Assembly: GCA_009840545.1 (NCBI GenBank)
Contig: VXNM01000014.1
Coordinates: forward strand, 245,197-309,196
Reading direction: 5' to 3'
Origin: Gammaproteobacteria bacterium
GTDB lineage: Bacteria; Pseudomonadota; Gammaproteobacteria; Pseudomonadales; Azotimanducaceae
DNA length: 64,000 bases
The translations under genes and the position numbers were made by a program. The notes under the pieces are model-generated. The model did no database searches and was not told where the DNA came from. It saw only the letters and a program-made list of their open reading frames with translations. This document shows positions 1-7,955 of this stretch, piece by piece (within the stretch, counting starts at the first letter, position 1; every line of letters starts with the position of its first letter).

Positions 1-119
1 TTTTTCGCGGTGACGGCAAGAATAACATTGAACAGGCGAACTGTTTCGCTAAATCACTTACGCGCAAGTGAAATTCGAATGGCGACACAGCACATTTCAC
101 TCGAGCATCTAGAGCAACA
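1..119 (+). pseudogene. Upstream part of the N6 DNA methylase, separated by an in-frame TGA
   Basis: Positions 3-68 read in the same frame as the methylase that follows and encode FRGDGKNNIEQANCF and a few more residues. This matches the RGDGK.NI...CF segment that lies just before the catalytic NPPF block in HsdM-like N6-adenine methylases. The frame is closed by TGA at 69-71 and reopens at once, with no ATG before the GTG at 120. Either the gene is a pseudogene, or there is a sequencing or assembly error, or a compensated frameshift lies in this short stretch. The rest of the gene is outside the window. Confidence 0.5.
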
Positions 120-743
120 GTGCCCCCGGTCACACGTGTCCTTATGAATCCCCCGTTCGGATTGAAGACAGATAAAGAATATAGATTCGTGAACCACGCA
201 CTCGAACAGATGGAGGATCATGGACTTCTTTTCTGTATCCTTCCTTATTCGGTAATGGTCAAACCCGGAGAGTACCGAGACTGGCGACGGAATCTACTCG
301 CAGCAAATTCTTTGCTTGCTGTTGTTACATTTCCGATTGATATCTTCTATCCCGTAAGTGCACCACCAGTTGGAATATTCATTCGACGTGGAACTCCACA
401 CACGTCGGCACAAAACACTCTGTGGATACGCGCAGAAACGGACGGACATCTGAAGTCCAAGGGAAAACGTTTGCGCTCGTCTAGAACAACAAACGATTTA
501 TCCGACTGTGAGCCAATCTTAAAGGCATTCCTCAACGATCCTGTCAGATGTGTGGAAAACGTACCCAAATACCTAAAGGCATGTCCAATAGATTTTGAGG
601 ACAAGTTGTTTGAACTCGTCCCGGAGGTATACCTTGATCAAGAAGACCTTTCTGATGAGGACATTCTTAGTGGGGTCGACTCTACTCTTCGCGAGTGTGC
701 GGCTTTCTTGATTCGAAACAGGATTTCTTCTACCTGGGACTAA
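120..743 (+). CDS. N6-adenine DNA methylase, C-terminal part (HsdM-like)
   Basis: This is the C-terminal part of an N6-adenine DNA methyltransferase. The catalytic motif IV NPPFG lies at residues 10-14, followed by the usual helix/strand pattern of the Rossmann methylase core (HGLLFCILPYSVM, then a VVTFPIDIFYP block). The AdoMet-binding motif I would lie upstream, outside the window. The GTG at 120 is only the first start after an in-frame TGA at 69-71. The conserved RGDGK segment upstream of that stop suggests it is not the native start. The next gene, an HsdS-like protein, begins 4 bp after the stop, so the two form an M-S pair. No restriction subunit is visible. Confidence 0.7.
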   Translation: MPPVTRVLMNPPFGLKTDKEYRFVNHALEQMEDHGLLFCILPYSVMVKPGEYRDWRRNLLAANSLLAVVTFPIDIFYPVSAPPVGIFIRRGTPHTSAQNTLWIRAETDGHLKSKGKRLRSSRTTNDLSDCEPILKAFLNDPVRCVENVPKYLKACPIDFEDKLFELVPEVYLDQEDLSDEDILSGVDSTLRECAAFLIRNRISSTWD

Positions 744-747
744 GCCT

Positions 748-1725
748 GTGGCGGTTCGTCTTGACCAACTGTTTGAAATAAAGTCGGGGGACTATCACGC
801 AGTAAGCGAGTTAGGCAGCGGCGACATACCCGTTGTATCGTGCGGGGACATTAATCACGGCTATGTGGGTCGTTTTGACGTCCCTCGGGACAAGCGATAC
901 TCCGATGCCTTGACGGTAGCATACAACGGACCAGTCCTGACGGTCAAATTCCGGCCGTATGTGTTTGGAGCTAAGGATGACATAGGGATTCTTATTCCTA
1001 AATCAAAAATGGACAGCGTAGACCTAGTCTATGTGGCGACCATCATTAACTCGATGCGTTGGCGATTTTCGTATGGCAGGAAGTGTTTTCGGGAAAAACT
1101 GCAGTTGCTTGTGTTGAACTTACCGGTAAAGAAACAAGATGATTTGACAATCTTGGACAAAGACTACATCGATGAATTGATAGGTAACCGCAGAATCGAT
1201 ATGCGCCCTAGAGTAACGGCCCGAAAGCTTAAGGACAAGCTTTGTGCAAATTGGAAGACGGTTCGGTTGAACGACATCTTTGACTTAAAGAGGGGCGATT
1301 TCCACTCAATCAGCGCACTGGGACTAGGGAACAATACCACGGTGTCCCGGACCGAAAAGGAAAATGGTGTTGTCGGGCGATTCGAGCGACCGGACGCAGC
1401 TCAACTCTACCCTCCAGGAAGAATCACTGTGAGCACGGTCACTGGGGATGCCTTCGTCCAAGTTAATGAGTTTATGGCTACCGATAATGTAGTGATTTTA
1501 GTTCCGCGGTCAGCGCAAGTATTGACGACTAGCTACTTCATCGCATCTCTTATCAATCAACAGAAATGGCGCTACGGATACGGTCGGCAATGCTATAAGG
1601 AAAAACTCTCCAATCTAGAGATTAGCATTCCGTGGAAAAACTATCGGCTTGACGAAAAAGCAATCCAGCAAGTTGTACACAGCATGAAATTTTGGCATTT
1701 CGTTGAATCAAACATTGAGCGTTAG
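748..1725 (+). CDS. HsdS-like type I specificity protein with two repeated target-recognition halves
   Basis: The 325-residue protein is an obvious internal duplication. LDQLFEIKSGD (5-15) is repeated as LNDIFDLKRGD (174-184), GYVGRFDVP (38-46) as GVVGRFERP (207-215), and WRFSYGRKCFREKL (105-118) as WRYGYGRQCYKEKL (274-287). Two tandem target-recognition domains with such a YGR..REKL ending are typical of DNA specificity subunits that guide an N6-adenine methylase in type I or BcgI-like systems. It starts at GTG 748, four bases after the methylase stop, and is probably co-translated with it. It converges on the DUF262 gene of the opposite operon. Family assignment is firm; the recognised DNA sequence cannot be told. 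Confidence 0.72.
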   Translation: MAVRLDQLFEIKSGDYHAVSELGSGDIPVVSCGDINHGYVGRFDVPRDKRYSDALTVAYNGPVLTVKFRPYVFGAKDDIGILIPKSKMDSVDLVYVATIINSMRWRFSYGRKCFREKLQLLVLNLPVKKQDDLTILDKDYIDELIGNRRIDMRPRVTARKLKDKLCANWKTVRLNDIFDLKRGDFHSISALGLGNNTTVSRTEKENGVVGRFERPDAAQLYPPGRITVSTVTGDAFVQVNEFMATDNVVILVPRSAQVLTTSYFIASLINQQKWRYGYGRQCYKEKLSNLEISIPWKNYRLDEKAIQQVVHSMKFWHFVESNIER

Positions 1726-1896
1726 TGTTACGTTTGAGTTTCAACACTAGTCACTAGTTGCAATACAGGCTTAAGATCAATGGCAGCGTTCTTGAAGTGC
1801 GACTCGCTCAAATTTACTAAATAGTGACGAAATCATTTGGCCCTATGTCCGCTTTACGCCGAATTGCGCCAGAATCCTTCAACTCAACCAACCAAG
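1726..1896. other. Convergent intergenic gap between HsdS-like and DUF262 genes
   Basis: This 171-bp A+T-rich gap separates two converging operons. It holds the doubled palindromic hexamer actagt-c-actagt near 1746-1758. I see no convincing hairpin with a U-tract and no gene. Confidence 0.4.
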
Positions 1897-3084
1897 CTAC
1901 ATGTTTTCGGTGCGAAACAATTTTCTTGATTCAGAAGGATTTTCATCCTCGACATCCAGATATTCAGTATCTCCCAATAACGCTTGTTTATTAAGCCAAA
2001 ACTGAAACCACGAAAGCAACGCATGCGCACGAGCCTCAACCGCGCTCTTTTCAACTGAGGCCTGAGTCAAATGCCGTTGAAAATCGATAAAGTGTTGATA
2101 ACATCTATCAAAGTCATGACCTTTTGCCAGTTGCCAATGTAAACAAACCAACAAATCGTTAACGAATTCAGCAAAGAGTCTACTGGTGTTACACAACTTT
2201 TCCCCCAATTGATAAGCTAGAACAAATACGGATACAATCATAGCGCGACCACGCAAAATTTGAAAATCTAGATCCATGCTGGATAGCAAATCAAAAAGCC
2301 CACGAACCCGATCGACAGCTTTTTTGTCTGCGTCAGACAACACGTTGTGTTCCTTAAACAATTTCTGAATGTCAAGATTTCTCGTACGAGCATAAACCCA
2401 ATCCCCGGAAGACTCACCACCTTCCAACGCAAACGTCTGTGCGATAATTTGAGCCGCAGTTTGTTCTCTAGCAAAACGTCGATTGGACATATTCACTTTC
2501 TGCAAAAAATCGTGGGAACCGATATCGTCAAAACAAACATTACGTAATTCACCTACCATGGCATTGAGTCGTTCACCCGAATTAATTATAGTCCCCAAAT
2601 TTAATCTGGTAAACTGCAGATTAAACTCATTTCCCTCTTCAGATTCTGACAACATTACAACAGATACATTATACTCCAAGAAGTTATCTATAAATGTCTT
2701 TGCGAAATCACAGTTATCAGCCAGATCTCGAATTTCCTGATATCGCTTACCTTCCAAGGCGCTCACCCGTTTGTACGAGTCCTCGTACAATTCATTCAAT
2801 ACCCTAAACACGAATGAGTTGTGCCGATGATCTAAAGAATTTTCGCCCAAAAAGGACATAATAGTATTCAGTCTTTGACGACCATCCACGCACTCAAACG
2901 TCCCGTTCTCGTTTTCGAATATATAGATAGATGAAATATCGAATTCTCTTCTGATGGAATCAATTAAGCGTTGTTTTGCATCTAGAGACCAAATATTGGG
3001 CTCTCTCTGATATTCAGGAAAATTTATTTCCGTAAACTTATCACGAATAGTACGAATGCTCCATCTAACTATTTTTCTCTCCAT
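1897..3084 (-). CDS. DUF262 (GmrSD N-terminal / DGQQR-type) protein
   Basis: This 395-residue protein carries a DUF262 domain at its N terminus. It shows the FPEYQRE motif (22-28), an alternating helix/strand region, and VDGRQRLNTI (66-75), the family's VDGQQR-like nucleotide-binding or hydrolysis signature. DUF262 domains occur in GmrSD, SspE and related defence proteins, where they couple recognition of modified DNA to NTP turnover. Unlike those proteins, it shows no C-terminal HNH/DUF1524 nuclease motif; the rest is helical and unassigned. It is the last gene of the methyltransferase-SIR2-DUF262 operon, starting 13 bp after the SIR2 stop. A sensor or switch role is inferred, not shown. Confidence 0.8.
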   Translation of the reverse strand: MERKIVRWSIRTIRDKFTEINFPEYQREPNIWSLDAKQRLIDSIRREFDISSIYIFENENGTFECVDGRQRLNTIMSFLGENSLDHRHNSFVFRVLNELYEDSYKRVSALEGKRYQEIRDLADNCDFAKTFIDNFLEYNVSVVMLSESEEGNEFNLQFTRLNLGTIINSGERLNAMVGELRNVCFDDIGSHDFLQKVNMSNRRFAREQTAAQIIAQTFALEGGESSGDWVYARTRNLDIQKLFKEHNVLSDADKKAVDRVRGLFDLLSSMDLDFQILRGRAMIVSVFVLAYQLGEKLCNTSRLFAEFVNDLLVCLHWQLAKGHDFDRCYQHFIDFQRHLTQASVEKSAVEARAHALLSWFQFWLNKQALLGDTEYLDVEDENPSESRKLFRTENM

Positions 3085-3097
3085 ACTAATGCTTCCT

Positions 3098-4207
3098 TTA
3101 CTCGATTAGTTTCGCCAATTCAGGTGTACTATCAGAAGAAATAGAGACTTCTGGAAGTCCATCCAATGCTAAAGCGGCACTTCGGAGCCATGTTCTAAAC
3201 CAATTATGACTACTTGGTAAACCGCTAACAAGTTCGTTTTGTTGCACTTCATCTATTTGGCTGAATGGAATTGTAACGGAAAATAGAGTATCCGCAATAG
3301 CGTCCCCAACCCCGCACCAATCTAAATCCAATATAGACCGAATTTCCAAATATGGGTACAGACTCCTTAATTGATTTACGAATATGGGTGAATCCACGAC
3401 TTCTACGATATAAGGAGAATTACTCACGTGTGTATGTCTCGTTGAGTAAAGTAATGACAATAGATCCCAATCTGTGCCACTCAACGAACAACCAATAATG
3501 CGTAGAACATCACAATCCAATATCTCCCTCGCCATTCCCCAGAGCAGGTTATATGGATAACGTGTTTTATCCTTCTGTATACCCGGCGGAATCCAAAGCG
3601 TTGAATTATTTTGAAACTCTCTAATTGGCCAAGAATCATTCCATCCAAATGATCCATGTAATTTAATTAACCTGGGCGGTTCCTTGATGGCTACGTTATT
3701 ACCATTTATATGTACTCCGAAATCTACATTATTTTGATATGTCTTGAGCATTGCGGATTCCAATAGAACATCATAATTCGTAGTAAGAATTCCATTAATC
3801 AACTCGCTCATTTCGCCTATTGAATGCAATTCTAATAGTGCTGAATAAAGGTGAAAACTGTCTTCCTTTAGTTCATCCTCTATTGCTTCCAACTCCTGCC
3901 TCAGCGTTTCCTCAAAAATTTCCCTGAGAGCTGTAGCAAACCGACGATGGGCTACCGACGGAGACTCGTCCAGAAATGTGATTATGTGTTCGATATTTGT
4001 CTCGGGATTAGCTAATCCATTAGCTACGTGCTCTATACTTGGGTCGAGTATGCTTTTCTTGGAAATATATTCTTGCACCTTTTGACTTACTGGCAAGTTT
4101 AGATGCTTCATCAAAATTTTCCGCACACCACCTACGCTATCTATGCACCCCTGTGATCCGCCTGCACCGATTAGATATGTTACGCGTTTTTTCTGTGTGT
4201 ATGGCAC
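3098..4207 (-). CDS. SIR2-family protein, probable NADase effector
   Basis: The 369-residue protein has the SIR2 NAD-binding fold. It shows LIGAGGSQG (12-20) for the first glycine loop, TTNYD (142-146) with the conserved Asn, LHGS (183-186) with the catalytic-type His, and IIGCSLSGTDWDLL (237-250) for the late nucleotide-binding segment. No zinc-binding Cys quartet is visible, so it resembles SIR2-like defence NADases (Thoeris ThsA, DSR, SIR2-HerA, SIR2-APAZ) more than histone-type sirtuins. The start is GTG 4207: an in-frame stop lies four codons upstream and the glycine loop follows at once. It is tightly linked to a DNA methyltransferase upstream (29 bp) and a DUF262 gene downstream (13 bp). 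NAD depletion on infection is inferred from family and context. Confidence 0.82.
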   Translation of the reverse strand: MPYTQKKRVTYLIGAGGSQGCIDSVGGVRKILMKHLNLPVSQKVQEYISKKSILDPSIEHVANGLANPETNIEHIITFLDESPSVAHRRFATALREIFEETLRQELEAIEDELKEDSFHLYSALLELHSIGEMSELINGILTTNYDVLLESAMLKTYQNNVDFGVHINGNNVAIKEPPRLIKLHGSFGWNDSWPIREFQNNSTLWIPPGIQKDKTRYPYNLLWGMAREILDCDVLRIIGCSLSGTDWDLLSLLYSTRHTHVSNSPYIVEVVDSPIFVNQLRSLYPYLEIRSILDLDWCGVGDAIADTLFSVTIPFSQIDEVQQNELVSGLPSSHNWFRTWLRSAALALDGLPEVSISSDSTPELAKLIE

Positions 4208-4236
4208 TATTCTATTGTTTTACGTTCGTCGGGCAA

Positions 4237-5526
4237 TTAACGGAATATTAATAATGATTCCTTTGGTAGCCGGAAATTTTCATTCTCTTTGGTCTGTTTC
4301 ACGCTAGGAGATTGCGGTGAAATTCCATAGTCTTTTCTCTTTTCAAGTTTACGATTTAGGTTCTGCATTATCTCAGTTACAATCTGCTGTAAGTCTATAA
4401 GGAACTCTTTATAGTAACTATCGCGTACGACTATACAAATATATCCATCGCTGCGCACTACTCTGGCAATTTCTTTAATACTTTCTTCGAGATTGAAAAA
4501 ATATTTATTAATCCAAGGAAAGTAGTAACTGGGGGATCCCTTAGAAGAGTGATCGCGGATGTGCTTTAACGTCTCAATTCCGTATTTTGATGAAAGGTTT
4601 GACGGCAATTTTTGATTATATCCTCGCACTACTGGAGTACCTAAGGAGTCCTGCCTTAATTTAGTCAAAAAACCTCTATCTGCTCCGAGTACTGCCAATT
4701 CCGGCAATACTCCTTTTACATAGTCGATTCGAGTTGCATAAGGTGGAGAAGTAATTACTCCGTCGATTTCTCCGTCACCAAACGGTAATCGTTGAGAATC
4801 TTGAGTGAGAAACCTAGCATTGGATGAGGAAACCCGAGACTTGGATATTAAATTTCTAAGTCTATCGAATGATTCGACGAATACCTTAAGGCAAAGTTCC
4901 TCTGAAGGTGCTATACGTTGTGCGATGGTTGCAGGCTCTTTAAACCACGTAGGATTCGTTGTAGTGAATCGTTGTAGCAACTTACGTACACTCATAAAAA
5001 GCGCGCAGTAGGAAAAACAGCATGTATTGTCAAAAGAGTTAGCCCGTGTAATTGCATCTAATGAATAGCAATTGTCCATTCCGTTTGTGTTACATTGATG
5101 TATTGCAGATTGAATGGCACGTATATGTGATACCGAGCTTGGTCGCATCCAGTGTAACAACAAGTCGTCCGGCTGCTCATTCTTATTACGTTTAGTTATT
5201 TCTGAGATAATCCGATTGCACAGTTCGCCAAGACTTTCGTAACACTCTCCTACTTTTAGTCGAGCTTTTGCGATGACCGTCAATGCCGGATTTATGTCAA
5301 TCCCTATAGACGAGATTCCCTTCTGTGCGCACACTGAAGTGGTAGTTCCAGAACCATTCCAAGGATCTAATACCAAAGTTGCGTCCGAAAGGTAACTCTC
5401 TATCACTGAACTCACAAATCCTTCGGTAAATGCTGCGTAGTATGGATACCAGTCTCGGTCTCGTGCAAGCACAGGTTGTTTGGGTGACCTTAGCAAGCTG
5501 CCTTTGAGTGGGAAACTCTCTCTCAT
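4237..5526 (-). CDS. Site-specific DNA methyltransferase (amino-methylase, SPPY type)
   Basis: The 429-residue protein is a DNA amino-methyltransferase. Motif I, LDPWNGSGTT (53-62), binds AdoMet and is followed by GIDINP (acidic loop). Motif IV, TSPPY (259-263), within ITSPPYATRIDY, is the catalytic motif of N4-cytosine or N6-adenine enzymes. The 200 residues between them may hold target-recognition elements. It is the first gene of a minus-strand operon with a SIR2 protein and a DUF262 protein. The ATG at 5526 has no stronger alternative. Its likely role is to mark host DNA, either as a protective modification or as the signal read by its partners. The base modified and the site recognised cannot be deduced. 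Confidence 0.85.
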   Translation of the reverse strand: MRESFPLKGSLLRSPKQPVLARDRDWYPYYAAFTEGFVSSVIESYLSDATLVLDPWNGSGTTTSVCAQKGISSIGIDINPALTVIAKARLKVGECYESLGELCNRIISEITKRNKNEQPDDLLLHWMRPSSVSHIRAIQSAIHQCNTNGMDNCYSLDAITRANSFDNTCCFSYCALFMSVRKLLQRFTTTNPTWFKEPATIAQRIAPSEELCLKVFVESFDRLRNLISKSRVSSSNARFLTQDSQRLPFGDGEIDGVITSPPYATRIDYVKGVLPELAVLGADRGFLTKLRQDSLGTPVVRGYNQKLPSNLSSKYGIETLKHIRDHSSKGSPSYYFPWINKYFFNLEESIKEIARVVRSDGYICIVVRDSYYKEFLIDLQQIVTEIMQNLNRKLEKRKDYGISPQSPSVKQTKENENFRLPKESLLIFR

Positions 5527-5551
5527 AGTTCCAATCTAGCTATTCCCGTTT

Positions 5552-5600
5552 TAGTGATTCTCGTCATCCTTGAAAACATGATACACACCAAGAATCACTA
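5552..5600 (-). promoter_or_regulatory. Perfect 10-bp dyad upstream of the methyltransferase-SIR2-DUF262 operon
   Basis: The arms tagtgattct (5552-5561) and agaatcacta (5591-5600) are perfect inverted repeats around a 29-bp spacer, 26-75 bp upstream of the methyltransferase ATG on the minus strand. This placement suits an operator, for example for autoregulation, or a 5'-UTR hairpin. No clear -35/-10 pair could be assigned with confidence. Confidence 0.4.
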
Positions 5601-5866
5601 CACATGGATAGGTATCGATTAAACAGACGATTCCGAGGGAGTTGTTCATCTGCCAAATGAAGATCCTAAAGATCCACAGTTTACCGGAGGAAATGGAGCA
5701 TGTGTAGTTTCCTTGTCTGACGAAAGGCTTGTGAGCGTGCGACATTCGCACTGCGTGTCAGATGTCTGGATTTATACATGCTCAAAGTCACACAGAATCC
5801 GCGCAACGTGCAGCGTAGACTATACTGGGTACGTTAGTTGCGTAGATAAGTTCGACGGTAGTTTTT
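5578..5866 (+). pseudogene. Gene remnant interrupted by TAA and cut off by the insertion element
   Basis: From ATG 5578 one frame encodes MIHTKNHYTWIGID, stops at TAA 5620-5622, then stays open in the same frame (HLPNEDPKDPQFTGGNGACV, later SDERLVSVRHSHC) up to the left inverted repeat of the insertion element at 5867. The composition looks coding and the frame is shared on both sides of the TAA. This suggests an old gene that acquired a stop codon and lost its end to the insertion. I do not recognise the family, and no clear continuation exists to the right of the element. Confidence 0.35.
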
Positions 5867-5892
5867 GGCTCAATTGTAGTTAAAGGTTGAAA
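5867..5892 (+). repeat. Left terminal inverted repeat of the IS1595-like element
   Basis: A 26-bp sequence beginning ggctcaattgtagttaa. It pairs with the reverse complement of 6872-6897 at 24 of 26 positions; the two mismatches lie at the 18th and 19th bases. Confidence 0.8.
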
Positions 5893-6771
5893 TCGTCTCT
5901 TGTGTGTGGGCGGAGTCAGCACCTCGCATTCGCTGAACGTGAGTTTTCGAATGGCTTGGATCCACCTAAGATATCCCTGCAGATACCGCGTGGACACACC
6001 CCGTGCCTGTTCATTGACAAGGCTTTTGAGATGGGCGTGCCTGGCCTTCACTCTGGCCAGGCTGAAACGACCCTTCTTCAGAGACTGATTGAGCTTGGGC
6101 GGGAGCTTCTTCGTTCTGTGGCCGGAAACAACAATGTAGACGGCAACCTCCGTGTTCCGGGCCACTCCCCGGTAGGTTCCGCCTGACAGCAGTTTCCGCT
6201 GTGATCGATGGCCGTCAACTCGGGCACATGGTCCCAGGATGCTCCACGCTTCGGCGATCTTCCCCAATGCCGAGGCGCTCGAGGCGCAGTAGGATTTCCG
6301 CGATTCCAGCCACGGCTTCCCTTGAAGCTCTCGCGAAAGCACGTCTTGTCGATCTCGACGATGCCCTTTGTCAGCGACATTGCGCCAACTCCAAAGAGTC
6401 CCACGGGAGACTTCCACGTCCCCGAGCCTGTGCAAGTCGTCCAGCAATCGATTTCCTACCGCCGGAGCATGAAGAAAGACGGACCACTTCTCCGGTTTGC
6501 GCGTGCGCGAGAACGGAGCTCCAGTCCTTCCTTTGAAGGTGCGTCCTTAACCTCCCTCGGACGGTGGTCGGGCGCGAAAGCGTTGCGTACCCCGAGAGTC
6601 TCGTTCATGCCGATAGGCCTTGTCCATGCCGCAGTGCGCGCATCGACCGCTTTCCCGCATCGACTGCCCGAAGTTGCGGAGCATGCACACCGGTGCGACC
6701 GTTTCACAGCGACCGAGCCCGGCTCTCGAGCCTTTCCAGTTCCTCTGAGGAAATCTCGTCAAGATGTTCAA
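5870..6771 (-). pseudogene. IS1595/ISXO2-type transposase, frameshifted remnant
   Basis: Pieces of one transposase are spread over all three minus-strand frames. A zinc-ribbon start with CAHCGMDKAYRHERDSRGTQ lies in the 6771-6547 frame. An LRTHLQRKDW segment near 6530 is in a second frame, and VSRGTLWSWR follows near 6405. The catalytic start GIVEIDKTCFRESFKGSR and an AKRG-like segment lie in the 6404-6078 frame. The C-terminal ARHAHLKSLV...STRYLQGYLRW is back in the first frame. At least three frameshifts are needed, and most of the middle of the DDE domain between the DRSG-like and LNQS-like blocks is missing. The transposase cannot be active. Confidence 0.75.
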
Positions 6772-6871
6772 GAATGGTCGAGAACATCAGTTAATCGTTA
6801 AGCAATTCCGTCTTGCAAATCAGGCGGGTGACCTTTAGAGTTGCCCGTTATACGGGGACGATTCCTCCAAT

Positions 6872-6897
6872 TTTCAACACTTAACTACAATTGAGCC
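6872..6897 (-). repeat. Right terminal inverted repeat of the IS1595-like element
   Basis: A 26-bp inverted copy of the left end, 24 of 26 matching. It lies 34 bp upstream of the dehydrogenase start, so the element may have displaced or supplied that gene's promoter. Confidence 0.8.
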
Positions 6898-6931
6898 TCT
6901 ACTGATACCTGTAATCGACAGGGTTGAAAAC

Positions 6932-7876
6932 ATGAAGGTCAAGAACATTCGCTATACATCAGGAGGTGGCGCTGAGCTGGTTTCATACGAGATATCCGAT
7001 CCTGGACCAGGTGAGGTGCAAATTGAAACTGCGGCGTGCGGCATTTGTTCGTGGGATCTCCAGACTTTTCGTACAGGATCGGATGGGCCAAGTCCTGCAC
7101 CTCCTGGACACGAAGGCATGGGGTATGTAAGCAAACTCGGACCTGGTGTCACGAATCTTGAAGTTGGGCAAAGAGTAGTGGGTGGCGGTTTTGCCCAAGT
7201 TCGCAACGCACCGGCAAATCGAATCCACAAAATTCCCGATTCCAACTTGGCAGATCATCACTGGATTGTGGAGCCAGTCTCTTGTGTTGTCACGGGTATG
7301 GATCACTGCCGACTGAAAGCAGGAGAACGGCTGGCAATGGTCGGTTGCGGATTCATGGGATTGATGATGATTCAAGGCTTGGCCGGAGCTGGTGCGGATC
7401 AACTCATTGCGCTCGATATCGACGATCGACGACTAGACCTCGCCAGTCAGTTCGGAGCAACGGAAGCGTATAGCGTCAACGACGAGGGCTTCGATCAAAT
7501 ACGTAAAGACTTGCGTAGTCGCAGGATTGATACGGTTGTGGACACAAGCGGATCTCAATCAGGATTAGATCTTGCAACCGAAATCGTGAAGGTTGGCGGC
7601 TTGATCAATCTTTTTGGTTGGATTAAGGGTTCCACTGCCACCTTCAATCCAACTGCGTGGCACGGAAAGGCAATATCCATTGTCAATACCTCTCCTGCAG
7701 CGCAAATGCGTGATCCTTTTCCAGTTGCAATTCGTCTGATTCACAACGGCTTAATTGATTTGAAACCATTGGTTACGCATGTAATTCCCATCGATGAATA
7801 TCCGGAATTCATGCATGGCGTAACGACTGGTGAAGTTGATGGTTACATAAAGGGTGTTGTTACTCACACTCGTTAA
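6932..7876 (+). CDS. Medium-chain (MDR) alcohol/sorbitol-type dehydrogenase
   Basis: At 314 residues this is a short MDR-family oxidoreductase. The GroES-like domain has AACGICSWD (34-42, Cys36) and GHEG (59-62), the usual catalytic-zinc ligand motifs. The Rossmann half has GCGFMG (138-143) followed by an acidic ALDIDDRR strand end, which suggests NAD(H). The four-Cys structural zinc lobe of classical alcohol dehydrogenases is absent, and the protein is shorter than the usual 340-360 residues. The substrate is unknown; polyol or sugar-alcohol oxidation is one option. It begins 35 bp beyond the insertion element and is followed 79 bp later by a rhodanese gene. Confidence 0.8.
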   Translation: MKVKNIRYTSGGGAELVSYEISDPGPGEVQIETAACGICSWDLQTFRTGSDGPSPAPPGHEGMGYVSKLGPGVTNLEVGQRVVGGGFAQVRNAPANRIHKIPDSNLADHHWIVEPVSCVVTGMDHCRLKAGERLAMVGCGFMGLMMIQGLAGAGADQLIALDIDDRRLDLASQFGATEAYSVNDEGFDQIRKDLRSRRIDTVVDTSGSQSGLDLATEIVKVGGLINLFGWIKGSTATFNPTAWHGKAISIVNTSPAAQMRDPFPVAIRLIHNGLIDLKPLVTHVIPIDEYPEFMHGVTTGEVDGYIKGVVTHTR

Positions 7877-7955
7877 TGTGACCGAGACTGTACGGAATTC
7901 AACTGGCTTCAATTGATGAGCCAATAAACTACTGTGGATCAAAGAGGAGAAAGAT

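Larger units (their letters stand above)
5867..6897 (-). mobile_element. Decayed IS1595-family (ISXO2-type) insertion sequence
   Basis: This 1031-bp element is bounded by 26-bp inverted repeats that match at 24 positions (5867-5892 and 6872-6897, outer ends ggctcaattgtagttaa). It contains a broken ISXO2-type transposase on the minus strand. Length, one transposase and repeat size fit IS1595-family elements. That family makes 8-bp target duplications, but the flanks (tagttttt on the left, tctactga on the right) do not match, so the element is old or its ends have rearranged. It separates the defence island from the metabolic genes. Confidence 0.75.

Noticed and set aside
69-71. TGA recoded as an amino acid
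   Set aside because: TGA ends other genes in the window, for example the ATPase at 13660-13662 and the permease at 16009-16011; a mutation or error is simpler.
6201-6801. Plus-strand ORFs inside the insertion element
   Set aside because: Basic, Arg/Ser/Pro-rich readings opposite the transposase pieces; no known motif.
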